A stretch of 47,673 nt of DNA from JASGCK01 sp031538565 (GCA_031538565.1 JAVKLS010000025.1:1-47673), one strand, 5' to 3'. Numbered from the stretch's first letter, positions 25,298 to 33,973 are shown. Notes: generated by a model from the sequence alone, not told the origin. Translations and numbers: made by a program.

Positions 25298-25515
25298 GCA
25301 CCAGAACCAGCCACATCACGATCACGCTTAATGGCGAGCCACGCTCCGTGCCTTGCGGGCAAAGCCTTGCTGCTTTCATTGAATCGCTTGGGCAGACACC
25401 GCAAGCTTTGGCAACGGCGGTCAATCAAATATTTGTTCCGCGCATCGAGCGTGAGCAGCGTGTGCTGCAAGGCGGGGATGCGGTATTTACTTTTCAGCCG
25501 ATTACGGGCGGCTAA
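25294..25515 (+). CDS. thiS: Sulfur carrier protein ThiS
   Basis: The 73-residue ubiquitin-fold protein ends in the required Gly-Gly (FQPITGG), where sulfur is carried as a thiocarboxylate. The body has ITLNGEPRSVPCGQSLAAFIESLG and IEREQRVLQGGDAVFTF, the usual ThiS pattern. Two starts are open: ATG 25288 and ATG 25294. The second is chosen because it forms an ATGA overlap with the thiO stop. It hands sulfur to ThiG, encoded 13 bases downstream. No ThiF is present in the window. Confidence 0.93.
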   Translation: MSTRTSHITITLNGEPRSVPCGQSLAAFIESLGQTPQALATAVNQIFVPRIEREQRVLQGGDAVFTFQPITGG

Positions 25516-25528
25516 GGACGATAGCTAC

Positions 25529-26341
25529 ATGACACAAGACACGCATCTCCAATTAGGAGACACGCACATTTCGAGCCGATTTTTTATCGGTACGGCGCTG
25601 TATCCTTCGCCGCAAATTTTGACGCAGGCGATTGCGGCTTCTGGCGCCCAGGTTGTGACGGTCAGCCTTAAACGCCAACTGTTGCATAGCAACGCTGAGG
25701 CAAAAATGCTAGGCGCGACATCCAATGATTTTTATGCGCACATCCAAAAAACGGGCGCTCGACTGTTGCCCAACACGGCTGGCTGCCGCACGGCACGCGA
25801 AGCGATCACTCTGGCGCACATGGCGCGTGAACTCTTTGACACGAATTGGATTAAGTTAGAAGTGGTGGGCGATGAATACACCTTGCAACCCGATCCGTTT
25901 GAATTGCTCGCGGCAACCGAGCAGCTTGTGCGTGACGGTTTTGAGGTTTTTCCGTATTGCACAGACGACTTAGTCAGTTGCCAGCGCTTGCTGGACGTGG
26001 GATGCCGAATTTTGATGCCGTGGGGGGCGCCCATTGGATCGGGGCAAGGGCTTATCAATCCGTATGCACTGCGCACGCTGCGCGCACGTTTGCCTAGCGT
26101 AACCTTGGTAGTCGATGCGGGCATTGGTTCGCCGTCCGACGCGGCGCAGGCGATGGAGCTTGGATTTGATGCCGTGCTACTCAACTCCGCGGTGGCTTTG
26201 TCGCACGACCCTGTGGGGATGGCTCTGGCCTTCAAACTCGCCATTCAAGCAGGACGCTTGGGGTACGCGGCAGGCGTCATGGCAAAGCAAGATATGGCGG
26301 TAGCCACTACGCCCGTGACGGGTCAGCCCTTTGTTTTATGA
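25529..26341 (+). CDS. thiG: Thiazole synthase ThiG
   Basis: The 270-residue TIM-barrel enzyme assembles the thiazole phosphate of thiamin from deoxyxylulose 5-phosphate, the glycine imine and ThiS sulfur. Lys109 in NWIKLEVVGDE is the likely Schiff-base lysine. Other signatures are LLPNTAGCRTAREAI, FEVFPYCTDDLVSCQRLLDVGC, MPWGAPIGSGQGL and VVDAGIGSPSDAAQAMELG. ATG 25529 gives the usual length. A much longer in-frame extension runs back through thiS and is rejected. The stop overlaps the thiE start by 4 bases. Confidence 0.96.
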   Translation: MTQDTHLQLGDTHISSRFFIGTALYPSPQILTQAIAASGAQVVTVSLKRQLLHSNAEAKMLGATSNDFYAHIQKTGARLLPNTAGCRTAREAITLAHMARELFDTNWIKLEVVGDEYTLQPDPFELLAATEQLVRDGFEVFPYCTDDLVSCQRLLDVGCRILMPWGAPIGSGQGLINPYALRTLRARLPSVTLVVDAGIGSPSDAAQAMELGFDAVLLNSAVALSHDPVGMALAFKLAIQAGRLGYAAGVMAKQDMAVATTPVTGQPFVL

Positions 26342-27246
26342 GTAGCGTACAGCCCGAGTTTGTGTCCACCGCGCTTGCGCGGGGTTGGATAACCTGTGCT
26401 GCGGGTGATGGGTTTAACGCCGTCGCTTATCAAAAGGCGTTGCACGCGGGCTATGTGGACATGGAGGCGCATATTTTGGCGCGAATGTCGCGCACAGAAG
26501 TCTTGCCGCTATTGACATCCACGCCAGACGTACCCGCCCTAGCGTTTGCACCGCTGTTCACCCGTGATTTAGGTCTTTACGTGATTGTGGACAGCAGCGT
26601 GTGGGTAGAGCGCGTGCTCGCCGCTGGTGTTCGCACGGTACAGCTTCGCATGAAAGATGTGTCGCTTGGCGACTTGCGTGCCCAAATCAAACGCAGCATC
26701 GCAATGGCTCGGCAATGCGGCGCACAACTCTTTATTAACGATCATTGGCAAATTGCAGTCGAAGAGGGGGCTTATGGCATTCACATCGGGCAAGAAGATT
26801 TAGAGGAACTGACTGCTGCCGATTTAGCGCGCATTGCACACGCTGGCTTACGCCTTGGCATTAGCACACACGCATACTTTGAAGTTTGCCGCGCACTTGC
26901 CGTGCGTCCCAGTTATATTGCTTGCGGCCCGATTCACCCGACCAAGGCTAAAGCCATGCCGTGGCTGCCACAGGGCAACGACAACTTGGCGTATTGGTGC
27001 AGCAAACTGGCTGCTTTTGACGTGCCCGTGGTGGCAATTGCGGGTATGGACGAGGCGCGTAGCCTTGAAGCGATGCAGTGCGGCGCTGCCAGCGTTGCAC
27101 TCATTAGCGCGGTAACGGCATCCGCTGACCCAGAGGGCAAAATTGCCAAGCTGCAAGCGGCGATTGCACTTGGCAAAACTCTTGCCAAACGACCGCCGCC
27201 GCAGTGGGCAAGACCAACCCTAAAGTCCGCTAGTCGTCCAGCATGA
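26338..27246 (+). CDS. thiE: Thiamin-phosphate synthase ThiE with unusual N-terminal extension
   Basis: Residues from about 78 to 290 form a complete TIM-barrel ThiE: LGLYVIVDSS, VRTVQLRMKDVSLGDL (substrate loop), LFINDHWQIAVEEGAYGIHIGQEDL, LGISTH, ACGPIHPTKAK, and VVAIAGMDEA. It joins HMP-PP to thiazole phosphate. The first about 77 residues (ARGWITCAAGDGFNAVAYQK and so on) are not part of normal ThiE, which is about 210 residues. They have no motif that I recognise and do not look like ThiD. The start overlaps thiG by ATGA, so the extension is probably translated. It is the last gene of the operon. Confidence 0.9.
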   Translation: MSSVQPEFVSTALARGWITCAAGDGFNAVAYQKALHAGYVDMEAHILARMSRTEVLPLLTSTPDVPALAFAPLFTRDLGLYVIVDSSVWVERVLAAGVRTVQLRMKDVSLGDLRAQIKRSIAMARQCGAQLFINDHWQIAVEEGAYGIHIGQEDLEELTAADLARIAHAGLRLGISTHAYFEVCRALAVRPSYIACGPIHPTKAKAMPWLPQGNDNLAYWCSKLAAFDVPVVAIAGMDEARSLEAMQCGAASVALISAVTASADPEGKIAKLQAAIALGKTLAKRPPPQWARPTLKSASRPA

Positions 27247-27260
27247 CGACTTAGGGAACC

Positions 27261-27358
27261 TCTGCAAAACTCCGTTCACCTTGAGCTTGTCGAAAGGTAG
27301 TTCTAATCAAATCAAGGACTTCGACAGGCTCAGTCCGAACGGAGTAGGGTTATGCAGA
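27261..27358. repeat. REP-like inverted repeat between convergent thiE and fpr
   Basis: Arms 27269-27294 and 27320-27345 are complementary over 26 bases except for a four-base internal mismatch and one further mismatched position. The cores are CTTGAGCTTGTCGAA and TTCGACAGGCTCAG. An outer pair TCTGCA (27261-27266) / TGCAGA (27353-27358) extends the symmetry. The TTCGACA(G/A)GCTCAG core is a widespread palindromic element in betaproteobacterial intergenic DNA. Between two converging genes it may also act as a two-way terminator. The outer arms could mark a small mobile (MITE-like) unit; this is inference. Confidence 0.85.
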
Positions 27359-27370
27359 ATGTCCTTAGCG

Positions 27371-28447
27371 TTAATCCTCGAAGTTTGGCGTTTCAACGCC
27401 CAGCACTTTGTGTAATTTGGGGCTGGTGGTTGTGTATTGCAAATGCACTTTTTTCTCGGGGAAGATCAAAGCGGCTGCACCAAACGCAGCCAAGGCGCAT
27501 TCGTGAAAGCCCGACAAAATCAGTTTCTTTTTGCCAGGGTAGGTGTTGATGTCGCCCACGGCAAAAATGCCAGGGACGTTGGTGGAAAACTTTTCGGTAT
27601 CAACGGTCAGCTGCTTGCGCTCAATCTCTAAACCCCAATTTGCAATAGGCCCGAGCTTGGGAGAGAGGCCAAAAAACACTAGCATTTCATCCATTGGAAC
27701 GACGCGGGTCACGCCGTCGCCGGCCGTTACTTTTGCGCCCGAGAGTTTGCCGTCTTTTTCTTCAATTCCCGTGACTTGCCCAACGATAAATTGCATCTCG
27801 TAGGCGTCGCAAAGCTCTTTCATTTTTGCAACGCTGGCAGGCGCGGCTTTAAATCCATCGCGGCGGTGAACCAAGATGACGGACTCTGCTTTATGTGCGC
27901 CGCCGTCTTTGTTGCCTTCGCAAAAATTGAGTGCCCAGTCTAAGGCCGAGTCGCCGCCGCCTACGATGAGCAAATTTTTGCCTGCAAAGTCAGCTGGGTT
28001 TTTGACACGGTAATGCACTTGCGTGCCTTCGTGTGCGTCAATGCCATCCACGCGCAGGAGGCGCGGCTGAAACGCACCCACGCCTGCGGCTATAAAAATT
28101 GTTTTGCTCAGAAACTGTGTACCCTTGGAGGTTTCCACAAAAAATCGACCGTCATCTTTTTGTTCGACGAGTTGCACCTCTTGATTCAAATGGAAGCTTG
28201 CGCCAAAGGGTTCGATTTGTTTGAGTAGCGAGTCGGTTAGCTCTTGCCCCGTGCATACAGGCACGGCGGGGATATCGTAAATCGGTTTATCTGGGTACAG
28301 CTCCACGCATTGCCCACCAGGATGGGCAAGACTGTCAATGACATGGGCTTTAACTTCTAACAGTCCCAGCTCAAATACTTGGAAAAGTCCCACAGGGCCT
28401 GCGCCCACAATGATGGCATCGGTTTCAATCACGGTCACTTCACTCAT
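27371..28447 (-). CDS. Ferredoxin/flavodoxin-NADP+ reductase, thioredoxin-reductase type
   Basis: The 358-residue flavoprotein has an FAD loop AIIVGAGPVGLF at 12-23, then HPGGQCVELYPDKPIYDIPA and an NADPH loop LIVGGGDSALDWALNF near 165-180. A C-terminal FAD motif GIFAVGDINTYPGKKKLI follows near 295. The thioredoxin-reductase active-site CxxC is absent, which marks the YumC-like ferredoxin-NADP reductase group. It lies 28 bases after the ferredoxin gene fdxA and is followed by the sulfur genes' far end; it probably moves electrons between NADPH and FdxA, and may serve sulfite reduction since no CysJ flavoprotein is in the cluster. Confidence 0.88.
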   Translation of the reverse strand: MSEVTVIETDAIIVGAGPVGLFQVFELGLLEVKAHVIDSLAHPGGQCVELYPDKPIYDIPAVPVCTGQELTDSLLKQIEPFGASFHLNQEVQLVEQKDDGRFFVETSKGTQFLSKTIFIAAGVGAFQPRLLRVDGIDAHEGTQVHYRVKNPADFAGKNLLIVGGGDSALDWALNFCEGNKDGGAHKAESVILVHRRDGFKAAPASVAKMKELCDAYEMQFIVGQVTGIEEKDGKLSGAKVTAGDGVTRVVPMDEMLVFFGLSPKLGPIANWGLEIERKQLTVDTEKFSTNVPGIFAVGDINTYPGKKKLILSGFHECALAAFGAAALIFPEKKVHLQYTTTSPKLHKVLGVETPNFED

Positions 28448-28475
28448 TTTTTGATTTAGTTTGGGGTGCTAGGAT

Positions 28476-28805
28476 TTAGCGAACGAGTTCGTCAAGTTTG
28501 CCTGTGCGGTCTTTCCACGCATCGGCGTCGGGCAGAGCTGGTTTGCGTTTGGTAATGGGTTTCCAACTAGCTTGTTTAGAGAGATCCGCATTCAACTTAA
28601 TGAAGTCGAGTTGATCGGGCGGAACATCCTCTTCGGCGTAAATGGCGTTCACGGGGCACTCGGGGATGCACACGGCGCAGTCGATGCACTCATCGGGGTC
28701 GATGACCAGCATATTGGGACCCTCACGGAAGCAGTCCACAGGGCAAACATCCACGCAGTCGGTGTATTTGCACTTGATACAAGATTCAGAAACGATGTGA
28801 GTCAT
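28476..28805 (-). CDS. fdxA: Seven-iron ferredoxin FdxA
   Basis: The 109-residue protein binds a [3Fe-4S] and a [4Fe-4S] cluster. Cysteines at 9, 17 and 50 fit the 3Fe cluster; 21, 40, 43 and 46 fit the 4Fe cluster, with extra Cys12 and Cys25 as in many FdxA proteins. The pattern SCIKCKYTDCVDVCPVDC and DECIDCAVCIPECP is characteristic, as is the C-terminal extension of about 50 residues. It lies between cysN and the ferredoxin-NADP reductase, on the same strand, and could pass electrons to the sulfite reductase CysI; this is inference from position. Confidence 0.94.
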   Translation of the reverse strand: MTHIVSESCIKCKYTDCVDVCPVDCFREGPNMLVIDPDECIDCAVCIPECPVNAIYAEEDVPPDQLDFIKLNADLSKQASWKPITKRKPALPDADAWKDRTGKLDELVR

Positions 28806-28826
28806 AAATAGCTTCTAGTTTGAAAA

Positions 28827-28836
28827 TGAACGTTCA
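28827..28836. promoter_or_regulatory. TGAACGTTCA palindrome upstream of fdxA
   Basis: A perfect ten-base palindrome lies in the 42-base gap between cysN and fdxA, 22 bases before the fdxA start. It overlaps a possible -35 (TTGAAC, leftward). It could be an operator, but no regulator can be named. Confidence 0.25.
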
Positions 28837-28847
28837 ATTTTACCGAT

Positions 28848-30125
28848 TCACTGAATGAGCACCGCTCCCGATGTCTTATGGCTTGTGGGGTCAACCACAA
28901 TCATCGCGCCCAGCGTGCGCGACTGCGCATAGGGCAAAACGGGAATACCCTCTGCCAGCTGAAAAGTTACTCGGCCAATGGCGTTGGGCGTGAGCTGCGT
29001 GGATGCGGTTTGGCTCAAATCGCTAATGTCCAAAACGTGGTCGATGGACTTGACTTTGGCTTTAACCCAGCGGTGGCCGTGCAGCGCTTGGTAGATCCGC
29101 CCTGCAAGCAAATCTTCATCGTCTAACCACGCCACGACGGCGCTGATTTCGCGCTGGGGACGCGCTGCGCCTGCGGTCAAAATCCAGTCGCCACGCGAGA
29201 GGTCGGCTTCAATGTCTAGGGTGATGCCCACGCTTTGTCCTGCGGTTTGCGCCTCAAGTGCTTGGCGCGTGGTGCCGAGGACTTGCGCGACTTTCGCCGT
29301 CTTGCCACTTGGTAGCAGTGCCACCGCAGCGCCCACGCGTACAGTGCCTGAAGCAATTCGTCCCCAAAATATGCGACGTCCTTTGCTGGTGTCTGCCGAG
29401 CTAGAGAATTTTTCCACCCACTGCACAGGCATGAAAAAAGTGCTGGAGGCATCTTCTGTTTGCGTGGACAGCGTCTCGAGCAGGGCGAGCAAACTGCCGC
29501 CCTCGTAGCCGCACCACCCGCTTTTGGCAGTCACGACGTTTGTGCCCACCAGCGCCGACATCGGGATGATGGCGGTTGCGGTGATCTTTGCTTCGGCACA
29601 AAAGGCTTGCAGCGCCTGTCGGATATGGGCGTAGGCAAGCGCGGGGTCTTTCACGGCATCGAGTTTGTTAATCGCAAAGACAATGCTGGGTACGCGCAGC
29701 AGCTGGACCAAAAGGCTGTGTCTGCGCGTTTGTGGCAGCAGCGACAGTGCGGGATTTGTCCAGTCCAATTTGGTTGCATCCACCAACACCACAGCGGCAT
29801 CGGCGCTGCTTGCTGCGGTGACCATGTTGCGTGTGTATTGCTCGTGGCCTGGCGCGTCGCCAATGATGAATTTTCGCGTGGGCGTTGCAAAATAGCGATA
29901 TGCCACATCAATGGTGATGCCTTGCTCGCGCTCGGCGGCCAAGCCATCGGTGAGCAGGGCCAGATCGGTCTGGCCGCTTTTGCTCACGCCCGCAAGCTGG
30001 TCTTGCAAAACGGATTTGCTATCGACAAGCAAGCGTCCAATTAGCGTGCTTTTGCCGTCATCCACCGATCCGCAGGTGATGAATTTGAGCGCAGACAGCT
30101 GCGTTTTTGGTGTGGTCGTGCGCAT
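28848..30125 (-). CDS. cysN: Sulfate adenylyltransferase subunit 1 (GTPase)
   Basis: The 425-residue EF-Tu-like GTPase drives ATP sulfurylase. The P-loop GSVDDGKST is at 19-27, GITIDVAYRYF is the switch region, DAPGHEQYTRNM follows near 90-101, and NKLD near 154. Two beta-barrel domains follow. There is no C-terminal APS kinase (CysC) domain. The start overlaps the CysHD stop by one base (TGATG), so the partner subunit CysD, which is part of the upstream fusion, is made from the same transcript. With no APS kinase seen, APS should go straight to the reductase. Confidence 0.95.
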   Translation of the reverse strand: MRTTTPKTQLSALKFITCGSVDDGKSTLIGRLLVDSKSVLQDQLAGVSKSGQTDLALLTDGLAAEREQGITIDVAYRYFATPTRKFIIGDAPGHEQYTRNMVTAASSADAAVVLVDATKLDWTNPALSLLPQTRRHSLLVQLLRVPSIVFAINKLDAVKDPALAYAHIRQALQAFCAEAKITATAIIPMSALVGTNVVTAKSGWCGYEGGSLLALLETLSTQTEDASSTFFMPVQWVEKFSSSADTSKGRRIFWGRIASGTVRVGAAVALLPSGKTAKVAQVLGTTRQALEAQTAGQSVGITLDIEADLSRGDWILTAGAARPQREISAVVAWLDDEDLLAGRIYQALHGHRWVKAKVKSIDHVLDISDLSQTASTQLTPNAIGRVTFQLAEGIPVLPYAQSRTLGAMIVVDPTSHKTSGAVLIQ

Positions 30126-31825
30126 CAGAAATAGCCCTCTTTTTTCCGTTTTTCCATCGAAGCATCGGACGTTTGATCATCCATACGGGTTGCGCCGCGC
30201 TCACTAATGTCGGCGGTAATCGTCTCCAAAACGATGTCAAAAGCGTTGGCGGCAAGGCTTTCTACGGGCGCGGTGCAGGTGATGTCTCCCACGGTTCTAA
30301 AGCGCACGTTTTTACGAACTACGGTCTCGCCTGCGCGCGGCGGCGTGAGCGGTGTGACGGGCACGAGCAAGCTGGACGAGCCATCGGCTCCGCCGCGTCG
30401 CACCACCACGTCGCGCTCGTGCGTGTAGTAAATGCTGGGCAGGGCGATGCTTTCGCGGGCAATGTATTGCCAGATGTCTAGCTCGGTCCAATTGGAAATT
30501 GGGAAGACGCGGAAATGCTCATCGGGTGCGCGGCGCGTGTTGAACAGGTTCCAAAGCTCGGGGCGTTGGTTTTTAGGTTGCCATTGACCAAAGCTGTCGC
30601 GGTGGCTAAAGATGCGCTCTTTGGCTCGGGCTTTTTCCTCGTCGCGCCGCGCTCCGCCGATTAGGGCATCGAAACGAAATTCTTCAATCGCCTCTAGCAG
30701 CGTGACCGATTGGTGCGCATTGCGTGGCTCGTCGGGTGAGCGAAGTCGCACCGTGCCACGCGCCATCGAGTCTTCCACGCTGCGAACGATGAGTTTTGCG
30801 CCTAGCTCTTGGGCGCGTAAGTCGCGAAAGTCCGTCACCTCTTGGTAGTTGTGACCCGTGTCAATCATTAAAAGCGGGTAGGGCAAACCGCCCCCGTTGG
30901 TTTTTGAGCCAAAAGCTTTTTCCGCGCATTTGAGTAGCACCAGAGAATCCTTGCCCCCCGAAAATAAAAGGGCAGGGCGCTCAAAAACGGCAGCCACTTC
31001 GCGCAGGATGAAGATGGTTTCTTCCTCTAGCGCGTCCAAGTGTGCATTTGATAATTTTTTGTGCTCGGTCACGTGTAGTCCGCATTCTTTTGCGCGCTCG
31101 TCCTCCCACCACCAGCGCCCTGCTCTAAAGTCTTCGCCAAGGCTAACGGCGCGTGTGCAGGGCTCGCAGCCAATGCTGGGATAAAACTGGTCAATCAAGG
31201 CGTTGTAGGCGACTTGGTTGATCAAAATGTAGTGCAACACATCGCCCCAAGTCCAGTCCACCAGCGGGTTGTATTTGGTGCAAGCGGTGTCCGATGTGTC
31301 AATGGACGGAACTTCGGCGCGGGCAGCAGATTGCTCGGCTCGCATTCCCGTTATCCATGCGCCATATCCCGCAAGCGCCCTGCCAAGCGGCTCTACTTTG
31401 CGGATGTGGCAGCAGCTTTTTCGTAGCGCAAGTGATTCGCGCATGGCCAGCTCGCCGTGCGTTTTTATAAAAGCAATAGCTTGCTCTTGCACGGGATCAA
31501 ACACGCGCCAAGTTAAGGTGGATGAGGCTCTCGACGTCTCCAGCAGAGTCAATGTCTCTGCGTGCAGCTTGCCCGTATTGAGCACAAACACATCGGCAGG
31601 AAAGCGACTTCCCCATCGACTGGCATTCGCGCTGGCTTTGAGTGTTTCCAGCAAATGCGTGATCACCACATCCTCCGCGCCAAGGCTAGAGGCTTGGGTG
31701 ACGGGTTGCCCCGTTTGCGCAGCGTGGTCTAAAGCGTGGCGCAAAGCAGTCAAAGCGCTTTGCACTTTGGCATCAAAGTCAGGCGAAGGATTGGCTTGAA
31801 GCGTTAGCGGACTTGTGGTTGTCAT
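30125..31825 (-). CDS. Fused APS reductase (CysH) and sulfate adenylyltransferase subunit 2 (CysD)
   Basis: This 566-residue protein contains two full PP-loop enzymes. Residues 1 to about 250 are CysH of the iron-sulfur, APS-using type. Cys138-Cys139 (KSCCHIRK) and Cys220/Cys223 (CEPCTRAV) would hold the [4Fe-4S] cluster, and Cys248 in ECGLH is the catalytic thiol at the usual C-terminus. After a linker of about 12 residues, residues about 262-566 are CysD, with ETIFILREVAAVFERPALLFSGGKDS (PP-loop at 289-294), GGARRDEEKARAKER near 391, and the conserved tail TRMDDQTSDASMEKRKKEGYF in two blocks. No stop or frameshift separates the halves. The fusion joins the enzyme that makes APS, together with CysN downstream, to the one that reduces it to sulfite. 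Confidence 0.95.
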   Translation of the reverse strand: MTTTSPLTLQANPSPDFDAKVQSALTALRHALDHAAQTGQPVTQASSLGAEDVVITHLLETLKASANASRWGSRFPADVFVLNTGKLHAETLTLLETSRASSTLTWRVFDPVQEQAIAFIKTHGELAMRESLALRKSCCHIRKVEPLGRALAGYGAWITGMRAEQSAARAEVPSIDTSDTACTKYNPLVDWTWGDVLHYILINQVAYNALIDQFYPSIGCEPCTRAVSLGEDFRAGRWWWEDERAKECGLHVTEHKKLSNAHLDALEEETIFILREVAAVFERPALLFSGGKDSLVLLKCAEKAFGSKTNGGGLPYPLLMIDTGHNYQEVTDFRDLRAQELGAKLIVRSVEDSMARGTVRLRSPDEPRNAHQSVTLLEAIEEFRFDALIGGARRDEEKARAKERIFSHRDSFGQWQPKNQRPELWNLFNTRRAPDEHFRVFPISNWTELDIWQYIARESIALPSIYYTHERDVVVRRGGADGSSSLLVPVTPLTPPRAGETVVRKNVRFRTVGDITCTAPVESLAANAFDIVLETITADISERGATRMDDQTSDASMEKRKKEGYF

Positions 31826-32203
31826 TTAGGCTGCCTTTTTTGCAAAATGCGGCGCGAGATGAACAACATCGCCTTGGTAAAAGTCAGAAAAAAGTGCGAG
31901 CATTTTTTCGCCTGTCGCCTTGCTTTGCCCCTCACGCAAAACGGCGATGCTAAAGCCAGTTCGCTGCATGAGCTGCAATTGATCGATCAATACGTCGCCC
32001 GTGGCGCGTAGCTCGCCCGTAAAGCCAAGGCGTTTGCGAATAAGCGCCGCTTGGCTGTAAGCGCGGCCATCGGTAAATTTGGGAAAGTGCAAGTCAATCA
32101 CTTTGGCTTTTGCAATTTCGGCTTGTAGCGCAAGAGGGTCAACGTCGTTGGCGATGTGCAAAACATCTGACGGGGTCGCTTCAGAGTTCAAAAGAATGTT
32201 CAT
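31826..32203 (-). CDS. DUF934 protein of sulfur assimilation clusters
   Basis: The 125-residue protein has the DUF934 core: VIDLHFPKFTDGRAYSQAALIRKRLGF near residues 35-62 and LRATGDVLIDQLQLMQRTGF near 65-85. The family is encoded almost always next to the siroheme sulfite reductase in betaproteobacteria and related groups; a biochemical role is not established. It starts 6 bases after cysI and its stop abuts the CysHD start, so it is in the middle of one transcript. Confidence 0.9.
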   Translation of the reverse strand: MNILLNSEATPSDVLHIANDVDPLALQAEIAKAKVIDLHFPKFTDGRAYSQAALIRKRLGFTGELRATGDVLIDQLQLMQRTGFSIAVLREGQSKATGEKMLALFSDFYQGDVVHLAPHFAKKAA

Positions 32204-32209
32204 ACGGGA

Positions 32210-33964
32210 TTAGGCCTCTGCTGCTTGGTGACGCGCTGCATTGGCGGCTGTTTTAAACGAGTCCATACCCACGCGCTTAAAGGTGTCGACAAATAACTCT
32301 TTGGGGATGCGGTGTTTGCGGTAGTTGTCAATGACCGCCTCAATGACGCCTGTGACTTCGTCAGCGGAGAATGAGGGGCCGACGACTTTGCCTGCGGTCG
32401 ATGCGCCGCTCATGGTGCTGCCATCCGATCCGCCCAAGGTGACTTGATACCACTCTTTGCCGTCCTTATCCACGCCCAAAATGCCAATGTGCCCGCTGTG
32501 GTGATGTCCGCAGGAGTTGATGCAACCGCTGATGTGCAGGTCGATATCGCCAATGTCGTGCAACTCGTCCAAATCTTCGTAGCGCTCCATGATGCCCTCG
32601 GCAATGGGGATCGAGCGGGCATTGGCCAGCGCGCAGTAATCGCCGCCTGGGCAGGCAATCATGTCTGTGAGCAGTCCGACATTGGTGCGCGCCAGTCCAG
32701 CCGCTTGAGCGGCCAACCACAAAGCGGGTAGTTGATCGGCCCCTACCCACGGCAGCATGATGTTTTGGTCATGCGTGACGCGTACTTCGCCACAAGAGAA
32801 CTGATCGGCAATATCGGCCACAGCTTTTAATTGCTCGGGGAACACATCGCCTGGCGCATAGCCCTCTCCTGTAATGCCCGCGGTGCGATTGATGTAATGC
32901 TTAAACGAAATCGTCACGGCGCGCAGCTGCGGATTTTTGTGAGCGCGCACGTTTTGTGCGAGCCAGCGTTGGTATGCGGGATCATTGGCAGTTTGCACTT
33001 GGACAAGCTCAGTGCGAACGGCGTTTGCAGGCGCGGCAAAAAATGCGGCTACGCGGTCAAACTCGGCTTGTGTGATGCGGTGGTTGCCACCATCGTTTTT
33101 AATAATTTGTGCGTACTCGGCTTCTACGGCATCGATGTACTTTTGGCCCTCGGCTTTGACCAAAGTTTTGATACGCGCTTTGTAGATGTTGTCGCGCCTG
33201 CCGTACTGGTTGTACACGCGGATCACCGCTTCGCAGTAGTTGAGAATTTCTTGCCAAGGCAAAAACTCGCGGATGACTGTGCCGATGACAGGCGTGCGCC
33301 CCATTCCGCCGCCAACCAACACGCGAAAGCCGATTTCGTTTTGCTCGTTTTTAATCACGTGCAAACCCACGTCGTGCCAGCCTGTGGCGGCGCGGTCTTC
33401 TTTAGCGCCTGTGACTGCAAACTTAAATTTGCGCGGCAAGAAGGCGAACTCGGGATGCAGCGTGCTCCATTGGCGCAAAATTTCACAAAAGGGACGCGGG
33501 TCAATAATTTCGTCGGGCGCGATGCCCGCCAGTGCGTCGCTGGTGATATTGCGGATGCAGTTGCCGCTGGTTTGGATGCCATGCATATTGACGCTGGCAA
33601 GCAAGTCCATGACATCGGCGCTTTTAGCGAGGGGAATCCAATTAAATTGAATGTTTTGCCGCGTGGTGAAGTGCCCGTAGCCACCGCGTCCACGGTGCTG
33701 CGCACCAAATTCGTCGGTGGTTACTTTGTCAAAATCTTGGGCAATTTTTGCCAGTACGCGAAGCTGCGCGCTAGAGAGTTCGCCATACGGCACGGCCACA
33801 CGCAGCATGGGCGCGTGGCGCTGCACGTACCAACCATTTTGCAGGCGCAAAGGACGAAACTCGTCCTCCAGCAATTCGCCATTGAAGTAGCGCGTGAGCT
33901 GATCGCGAAATTGCGCGGCGCGCAGTTTTATAAAGTTTTTATCGAAATCGGTGTATTGGTACAT
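32210..33964 (-). CDS. cysI: Siroheme-dependent sulfite (nitrite/sulfite) reductase
   Basis: The 584-residue enzyme reduces sulfite to sulfide with six electrons. Two ferredoxin-like repeats and two siroheme/4Fe-4S halves are visible. GHFTTRQNIQFNWIPL and SGNCIRNITSDAL lie in the first half. The cluster-binding MIACPGGDYCALANARS (about 434-450) and ISGCINSCGHHH (about 479-490) lie in the second. There is no flavin domain and no CysJ in the cluster, so electrons probably come from ferredoxin; fdxA and a ferredoxin-NADP reductase lie at the end of the same gene series. It is the second gene of the operon, 9 bases after the TauE-like gene. Confidence 0.93.
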   Translation of the reverse strand: MYQYTDFDKNFIKLRAAQFRDQLTRYFNGELLEDEFRPLRLQNGWYVQRHAPMLRVAVPYGELSSAQLRVLAKIAQDFDKVTTDEFGAQHRGRGGYGHFTTRQNIQFNWIPLAKSADVMDLLASVNMHGIQTSGNCIRNITSDALAGIAPDEIIDPRPFCEILRQWSTLHPEFAFLPRKFKFAVTGAKEDRAATGWHDVGLHVIKNEQNEIGFRVLVGGGMGRTPVIGTVIREFLPWQEILNYCEAVIRVYNQYGRRDNIYKARIKTLVKAEGQKYIDAVEAEYAQIIKNDGGNHRITQAEFDRVAAFFAAPANAVRTELVQVQTANDPAYQRWLAQNVRAHKNPQLRAVTISFKHYINRTAGITGEGYAPGDVFPEQLKAVADIADQFSCGEVRVTHDQNIMLPWVGADQLPALWLAAQAAGLARTNVGLLTDMIACPGGDYCALANARSIPIAEGIMERYEDLDELHDIGDIDLHISGCINSCGHHHSGHIGILGVDKDGKEWYQVTLGGSDGSTMSGASTAGKVVGPSFSADEVTGVIEAVIDNYRKHRIPKELFVDTFKRVGMDSFKTAANAARHQAAEA

Positions 33965-33973
33965 GGCACAAGC

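Noticed and set aside
25331..25528. Extended ThiG start through thiS
   Set aside because: ThiS is encoded there in another frame with its terminal Gly-Gly; ThiG's usual start is at 25529.
29460..30044. Plus-strand open frame of 194 codons opposite cysN
   Set aside because: Antisense of a clear GTPase gene; no family features.
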